From NCBI GenBank assembly GCA_945910005.1, contig OX246745.1:12513706-12577705 (forward strand): a DNA stretch of 64,000 bases, in the 5' to 3' direction. The notes beneath the pieces are model-generated. The model ran no database searches. It worked only from the letters and a program-made list of their open reading frames with translations, and had not been told where the DNA came from. This DNA is from Isoperla grammatica (Eukaryota > Arthropoda > Insecta > Plecoptera > Perlodidae). Shown piece by piece: positions 62,378-64,000 of this stretch (position 1 is its first letter; each line of letters begins with the position of its first letter). Made by a program: the position numbers and the translations under genes.

Positions 62378-62735
62378 TAAGGTTGCCCATCGACATCGAT
62401 TAATCGATTAATAATCGATGTTGATGCAAATTTCCAACATCAATTTTTTTTTCATAAATCGAATCGTTTTTTACACAAAATATTAATAATAAAACAGTCT
62501 GTACTCTGCTCGTCGACAAGGTTACAGCACAATATCAACTTACCAGAAGGTTTTGCGATGAACAAGAAACGATTTTGTTGGTTTTTCTTTTAGTTTTTAC
62601 ATTGTTCAAGGAACTTTTTTTTCTGATGTCGATTATTTCAGGTTTGATGTCGATGTCGAAAAATTTCCGACATCGCGATGTGACATCGATGTTTTGATTT
62701 CGATGTCCATGTTGTAACATTGATGGGCAACCTTA
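62378..62735. mobile_element. hAT-like element, 358 bp
   Basis: Ends TAAGGTTGCCCAT and ATGGGCAACCTTA. Flanks GCAAATTT and GTAAATTT give an 8-bp duplication with one mismatch. Sub-terminal regions are packed with CATCGAT, ATCGATTA and GATGTCGA words on both sides. No transposase. Confidence 0.75.
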
Positions 62736-62743
62736 GTAAATTT

Positions 62744-63199
62744 ACCATATTACCACTTGTACCAGGGGCTCAAGCCAATTTTCCCTGGATAATCTAGTTT
62801 CAAGACTGCAGAAAATAGCAAAGGGGTGCAAATTATGAAAGGTGAAGGTGAATACAAATCTGAAGTTCACATTTTCTCTTCTACTTCAATTGTTCCCTGA
62901 CCAATTACGTATTTTCTGAATAGAATAATTAATTTATTAGAAAATTCTTTGAAATTGCACTAAATTCACTGTTTGCTTGGTTTTATGAAAAAGATGAAGG
63001 GGAAAAAGTGAGATAGGGAATATCGGACAAAACACAGCACACTCTGAGATTCTGCCAAATTCATTTTGTCGCAGAACTCTTGATACTCTTGAATCGATTG
63101 GTTCATATTTTTAAATTCAATTTTCTTTAGATGTGCAGGCTGTGATGTAGGAAAATAAAAAAAAATTGGTAAAATGCGAGAACAATTTTATTCAGTATC
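62744..63199. other. Possible eIF2D 3' flank
   Basis: No exon recognised. A minus-strand AATAAA at 63190-63195, next to the gap, could be the poly(A) signal of the eIF2D gene if its last exon lies within the gap. Confidence 0.25.
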
Positions 63200-63399
63200 N
63201 NNNNNNNNNNNNNNNNNNNNNNNNNNNNNNNNNNNNNNNNNNNNNNNNNNNNNNNNNNNNNNNNNNNNNNNNNNNNNNNNNNNNNNNNNNNNNNNNNNNN
63301 NNNNNNNNNNNNNNNNNNNNNNNNNNNNNNNNNNNNNNNNNNNNNNNNNNNNNNNNNNNNNNNNNNNNNNNNNNNNNNNNNNNNNNNNNNNNNNNNNNN
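63200..63399. other. Assembly gap, 200 N
   Basis: Exactly 200 N, probably a placeholder length. It truncates the eIF2D exon. Confidence 0.98.
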
Positions 63400-63505
63400 G
63401 AGGCACTGAGCTTATGCTGGAACTCGCTGCTACTCCATGTTGGCACTGCCTTGCAAACTCCTGCACGTCGATACCAAACAGTTCCAAGTTGTAGATGAGT
63501 GTAAC
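63400..63505 (-). CDS. EIF2D: eIF2D, SUI1-domain exon (partial)
   Basis: eIF2D (ligatin) is a cytoplasmic translation factor that delivers tRNA to the ribosomal P site and takes part in 40S recycling; its C-terminal SUI1 fold contacts the decoding region. The minus strand has an acceptor TATTATATTTTCAG, then VTLIYNLELFGIDVQEF, a short Gln/Cys stretch and AASSSISSVP running into the gap. The VTLIxNLExxGxD start followed by an AS(S/T)-S/T motif matches the SUI1 start of animal eIF2D, and phase 0 at the acceptor fits. DENR has a related but clearly different start. The remaining part of the domain, about 50 residues, would lie in the gap. Upstream exons are not seen before the window ends. Confidence 0.78.
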
Positions 63506-64000
63506 CTGAAAATATAATACTTTATTTAGCTTGCTATCTCCAGAAAAAGAATGAAAGGTTACGAAAATGACTGGGACGAAATGTGCGGCAACGAAGGTAC
63601 ACATGGCTTACACACAGACTATACCTTACTTATTATAATCAGTAGTTTTCCATTGACTAGCTCGAATATGGGTTGCTTAATTACTATTATAAAGACATTA
63701 TAATAATCCACGTCATTTTACTGTAAGGTTTTGGAGTACTGTAGTAATCAATATAACTACTAGTGATAAGAGAAACGTTCTTTAAGAAGCACAGTAAAAA
63801 TATAAAGTGTTGTAGAAAATATAACTCAGTCATCTGGAAACTGGTGAGAGGACAAAACAAACTATGGAACCAAATGAAGCAGGCAACATTGGGTAGGAGG
63901 ATAGGAGGAAATATTTGCTGCAAAAGAGACGGGATAGGAAGAGAGAAAAGAGAAGGAAGAAACGGAAGCAGGTCGTGGCATAGGATCTAGAATGGAAGTC
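63506..64000 (-). other. eIF2D intron sequence, inferred
   Basis: No further exon is recognisable up to the window edge. The 75-codon plus-strand frame at 63763-63990 is Lys/Arg-rich only because the DNA is purine-rich, with no domain. Confidence 0.4.

Noticed and set aside
63763..63990. Lys/Arg-rich plus-strand ORF next to eIF2D
   Set aside because: Explained by purine-rich DNA; no splice borders or domain.

Overview
This window looks like non-coding animal DNA, probably from a marine invertebrate. The sequence is AT-rich by eye. It has no operon-like gene packing and no long open reading frame outside repeats. It carries tRNA-derived SINEs, a 5S-rRNA-derived sequence, a truncated LINE, many non-autonomous DNA transposons with target-site duplications, and isolated exon-sized coding stretches with GT/AG borders. 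The species cannot be fixed from the sequence. The frequent palindromic word TAGGCCTA and the many long G/C homopolymers are distinctive, but I do not tie them to a taxon.

Genes. The only coding exon I can name lies at the right end on the minus strand (63400-63505). It encodes the start of the SUI1 domain of translation initiation factor eIF2D and runs into an assembly gap. A 123-nt exon with clean splice sites and phase 0/0 borders lies on the minus strand at 42784-42906; I do not recognise its protein. Weaker exon candidates are at 10578-10824 (+), 32783-32849 (-), 40521-40782 (-, cysteine-rich) and 46897-47146 (+). Almost all other ORFs of 60-170 codons look like chance or repeat-derived frames.

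Layout. 0-5 kb: SINE remnant, hairpin MITE, PIF-type MITE, possible LTR, and an 800-bp ATTGTC/GTCGTC satellite. 5-15 kb: Harbinger-type MITE, (TAA)n array, exon candidate, and a 435-bp inverted-repeat element. 15-24 kb: long (TA)n, hairpin MITE, 5S-derived sequence, CpG-rich patch, 92-bp tandem repeat, (AAAT)n. 24-40 kb: inverted-repeat elements, a 576-bp hAT element with a perfect 8-bp duplication, and two long fold-back elements. 40-51 kb: unknown exon, SINEs, more MITEs. 51-58 kb: hAT elements, including an 882-bp one inserted inside a SINE whose unoccupied paralogue lies nearby. 58-64 kb: mariner-like MITE, paired CRE palindromes, LINE 3' end, another hAT-like element, gap, and the eIF2D exon.

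The features do not form a pathway. The window reads as introns and intergenic DNA shaped by successive transposon insertions. I found no convincing new multi-gene system. The best leads are the nested hAT/SINE pair with its dense GAACTT motif array, the hairpin MITE carrying a perfect RFX X-box palindrome, the 5S-derived sequence, and the unidentified exon at 42.8 kb.
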